Assembly: GCA_964631965.1 (NCBI GenBank)
Contig: CAZWAR010000069.1
Coordinates: forward strand, 1 to 16,331
Direction of reading: 5' to 3'
Source of the DNA: CAIQPS01 sp964631965
GTDB lineage: Bacteria > Actinomycetota > Thermoleophilia > RBG-16-64-13
DNA length: 16,331 bases
Shown here: piece after piece, positions 14,592 to 16,331 of the stretch
Numbering within the stretch: position 1 is the first letter of the stretch
Layout of the letters: every line of letters begins with the position of its first letter
The notes under the pieces: generated by a model
Database searches by the model: none
What the model was told of the DNA's origin: nothing
The model's input: the letters and a program-made list of their open reading frames with translations, nothing else
Position numbers and translations under genes: made by a program

Positions 14592-16058
14592 ATGTCGAAA
14601 GAAGCGAATGGAGCCAGCCAGCATAGTGCAGCCACGAACAAGATCAACCGTCGTGAGTTTCTGAAGATCGCTGGAATCGCCGGAGCGGCTATGGGGACCG
14701 CCACCGGCCTTGGCGGTGTCCTTGCCGCCTGCGGCGAAGGAGCTGAGACCACTACCACAGCGGGCGCCACCACCACGACCGCGGGTGCCACGACGACCGC
14801 AGCACCTACCACGGTGAGCACGACAGCGGAGGCCGGGCGCGAGATCAAGATAGGCTTCATCACGCCCACCACCGGTCCCCTCGCCCCCTTCGGCGTACCA
14901 GATGGGTACTGCGTCGACCGCGCAAAAGATGCCTACGGAGATGGGATCGTCTGCGGTGACAAGTTGAAACACCCCGTGAGCATTGTGGTGCGAGATAGCC
15001 AGTCCGACCCCAACCGGGCGGCGCAGGTCTCGGGTGACCTCATCATGAACGACAAGGTCGACCTCATCACCGTGGCCTCGGCGCCCGACACCGTCGTTCC
15101 CGTATCCAGCACGGCTGAAGCCATGGGGACGCCGTGCCTCTCGTGCGACGCGCCGTGGCAGAGCTACGTGGAGCCTCGGGCAAACGGTGACTTGAACGCG
15201 GTATTCAAATGGACGTACCACGTCTTCTTCGGGGGAGAAGACAGTTTCGACGTCATGGCCGACGTGTTTCACCGCCTGCCGACCAACAATGTCCTGGCCT
15301 TGCTCTACGCCAATGCCTCCGACGGGAACGCCGTACACGACACGGAGCTACCGGTGCTCAAAGACATGGGCTTCACCGTCGTCGACGGGAGTGGTTTCAG
15401 CCCAGGAACCGAAGACTTCACCTCGATAATCAACATGTTCAAGAAGGCCGGGGCCGAAGTCGGCCACGGTCTGTTGGATCCCACCGACTTCGTCAACTTC
15501 TGGAAGCAGGCTATCCAGCAGTCCTGGTTCCCGAAGGTGTGCATCTGGGGCAAAGCCCTGCTTTTCCCGCAGTCTCTGGAGGCCATCGGCCCCATCGGCT
15601 ACAACCTGTGCGCCGACCAGTGGTGGGGAGCGAACTGGCCCTACAAGTCGGCTCTTACCGGGGATACCTGCCGGACGTTCGCCGATGACTTCGAGGCGAA
15701 GACCGGCAAGCAGTGGTCGCAACCTCTGGGCCACTTCATGGTCTTCGAGTGGGCCTACGACGTGCTCACGCGCACGACCAGCGTCGACGACAAAAACGCC
15801 ATCATGACGGCGGTCAAGAGCACGAAGCTCGACACCATCCTCGGTCACATCGATTTCTCAGCCCCCGTCGAGCCGAAGGGACCGCCGTGGAAGGCGGGGC
15901 CGCGGCACGTGGTGGAGAACGTCTACAAAATCAACCATCCTGCCGCCCAGTGGGTCAAAGGCACGAAGTGGCCCTACGACCTGGTGACCGTCAGCAACGC
16001 CGGATGCCCTGAGATTCCCGTGGAAGCCGAGCTCCAGCCCTACGTCCCTCCGAAGTAA
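14592..16058 (+). CDS. ABC transporter substrate-binding lipoprotein, Peripla_BP_6 / branched-chain amino acid type, Tat-exported
   Basis: The protein is 488 aa from the ATG at 14592, chosen because AGGGGGG at 14581-14586 lies just upstream; an ATG at 14565 lacks such a site. Arg20-Arg21 in NRREFLKIAG form a twin-arginine motif. The h-region ends in the lipobox LAAC with Cys47 as lipidation site. Residues 53-70 are a Thr/Ala linker with a repeated TTTTAGA unit. The mature domain begins REIKIGFITPTTGPLAPFG and has the two-lobed type I periplasmic-binding fold (DSQSDPNRAAQVSGDLI, then VDLITVASAPDTVVPV). This family supplies ABC importers for amino acids, amides and aromatic acids. No permease or ATPase gene is in the window. 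The context of Mo enzymes suggests an aromatic ligand, but this is inference. Confidence 0.9.
   Translation: MSKEANGASQHSAATNKINRREFLKIAGIAGAAMGTATGLGGVLAACGEGAETTTTAGATTTTAGATTTAAPTTVSTTAEAGREIKIGFITPTTGPLAPFGVPDGYCVDRAKDAYGDGIVCGDKLKHPVSIVVRDSQSDPNRAAQVSGDLIMNDKVDLITVASAPDTVVPVSSTAEAMGTPCLSCDAPWQSYVEPRANGDLNAVFKWTYHVFFGGEDSFDVMADVFHRLPTNNVLALLYANASDGNAVHDTELPVLKDMGFTVVDGSGFSPGTEDFTSIINMFKKAGAEVGHGLLDPTDFVNFWKQAIQQSWFPKVCIWGKALLFPQSLEAIGPIGYNLCADQWWGANWPYKSALTGDTCRTFADDFEAKTGKQWSQPLGHFMVFEWAYDVLTRTTSVDDKNAIMTAVKSTKLDTILGHIDFSAPVEPKGPPWKAGPRHVVENVYKINHPAAQWVKGTKWPYDLVTVSNAGCPEIPVEAELQPYVPPK
14748..14798 (+). repeat. Coding repeat in the Thr/Ala linker of the lipoprotein
   Basis: A 21-base unit encoding TTTTAGA is repeated about two and a half times, ending TTT, directly after the lipidation cysteine region. 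Such linkers act as flexible, possibly glycosylated spacers in actinobacterial lipoproteins. Synonymous differences between copies show the repeat is not recent. Confidence 0.6.
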
Positions 16059-16069
16059 GCCACGACCAT

Positions 16070-16106
16070 CCTGGGTGGCGGCGCGGTCTGCGCGCCGCCA
16101 CCCAGG
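16070..16106 (+). terminator. Perfect 16-bp hairpin after the binding-protein gene
   Basis: CCTGGGTGGCGGCGCG at 16070-16085 pairs perfectly with CGCGCCGCCACCCAGG at 16091-16106 around a GTCTG loop. It begins 11 bases after the stop. Only a short GGGGTTTCG follows, so a T-run is weak. It is most likely an intrinsic or stabilising terminator limiting read-through into the Mo enzyme gene at 16183. Confidence 0.75.
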
Positions 16107-16182
16107 GGTTTCGAAGAGGGTCGTTCGCCGATACACGGTTCCCTCACGCCCTTGGCGTGTGGCGGAAGGGAGGAGTCCACCC

Positions 16183-16331
16183 ATGCCGGAGCAGGTCTTC
16201 AAGAACGCGACCATAGCCGGTCCGGTCACAGTGTACGTAAGAGATGGCAAGATAGTCAGGGTCCGGCCGCTTCAGGTCGACCCCGGCGACCTGAAGCCGT
16301 GGACCATCGCAGACACTCGCGGCGCCGACTA
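16183..16331 (+). CDS. Second molybdopterin oxidoreductase catalytic subunit (5' end only)
   Basis: Only 49 codons are in the window. The start is supported by GGGAGGAG in the 15 bases upstream. The protein begins MPEQVFKNATIAGPVTVYV and then has VRDGKIVRVRPLQVD, which matches VKDGKIVRIRPHH at residues 38-50 of the 907-aa subunit at 3478. This is the opening beta-hairpin of DMSO reductase family enzymes. There is no cysteine in the first 49 residues, so no N-terminal [4Fe-4S] cluster, as in the first enzyme. The rest of the gene, any partner subunit and the substrate lie outside. The assignment to the family is good; the subfamily is open. Confidence 0.75.
   Translation, partial: MPEQVFKNATIAGPVTVYVRDGKIVRVRPLQVDPGDLKPWTIADTRGAD

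Noticed and set aside
14748..14798. Repeat array as a possible CRISPR or tandem regulatory repeat
   Set aside because: It is in frame, encodes a Thr/Ala linker, has no spacers and is explained by protein function.
1..16331. tRNA, rRNA, CRISPR arrays or known riboswitch classes
   Set aside because: I saw no cloverleaf with a CCA-type end, no rRNA-like sequence and no repeat-spacer pattern; a covariance-model search would be needed to exclude short RNAs.

Overview
The window looks like a piece of a high-GC Actinomycetota genome, probably an anaerobe and probably a metagenome assembly. Three things point this way: GC-rich coding sequence throughout, a Tat/lipobox substrate-binding protein with a Thr/Ala-rich linker of the kind common in Actinomycetota, and a 10-N scaffold gap at 1765-1774. 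The genus cannot be named from sequence alone. Nearly all intact genes lie on the + strand. The window ends inside a gene.

Region 1 (1-3477) is accessory and partly decayed. It holds a small hypothetical protein preceded by two interleaved perfect inverted repeats, an N-terminally truncated trypsin-like protease, a strong terminator, and an SDR dehydrogenase broken only by the N gap. After these come a Tat-signal remnant on the minus strand, nested palindromes, a frameshifted and truncated IS256-family transposase, and an IS21-family IstB tail on the minus strand. A candidate promoter follows immediately after the IstB remnant.

Region 2 (3478-7025) encodes a two-subunit molybdopterin enzyme. 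The 907-aa catalytic subunit lacks the usual N-terminal [4Fe-4S] motif. The 274-aa electron-transfer subunit ends in a beta-sandwich domain. This architecture matches the pyrogallol-phloroglucinol transhydroxylase / resorcinol hydroxylase branch of the DMSO reductase family. A perfect 14-bp hairpin follows.

Region 3 (7180-14270) is a regulator fused from a MerR-type and a TetR-type DNA-binding domain, then a compact run of five genes: FAD oxidase, two-CCG-domain Fe-S protein, second FAD oxidase, EtfB and EtfA. The FAD / Fe-S / FAD set resembles glycolate oxidase GlcDEF. The ETF pair suggests that electrons are passed to or from an electron-transfer flavoprotein. The substrate is unknown.

Region 4 (14592-16331) holds a Tat-exported lipoprotein of the branched-chain amino acid/aromatic-type ABC binding family, a perfect 16-bp hairpin, and the start of a second molybdopterin enzyme that also lacks the N-terminal cluster motif.

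Taken together, the layout suggests a locus for anaerobic use of a hydroxylated aromatic or related compound: uptake by the binding protein, ring hydroxyl chemistry by the Mo enzymes, and redox steps by the FAD/CCG/ETF module, under the hybrid regulator. The combined pathway is inference; the individual protein families are well supported.
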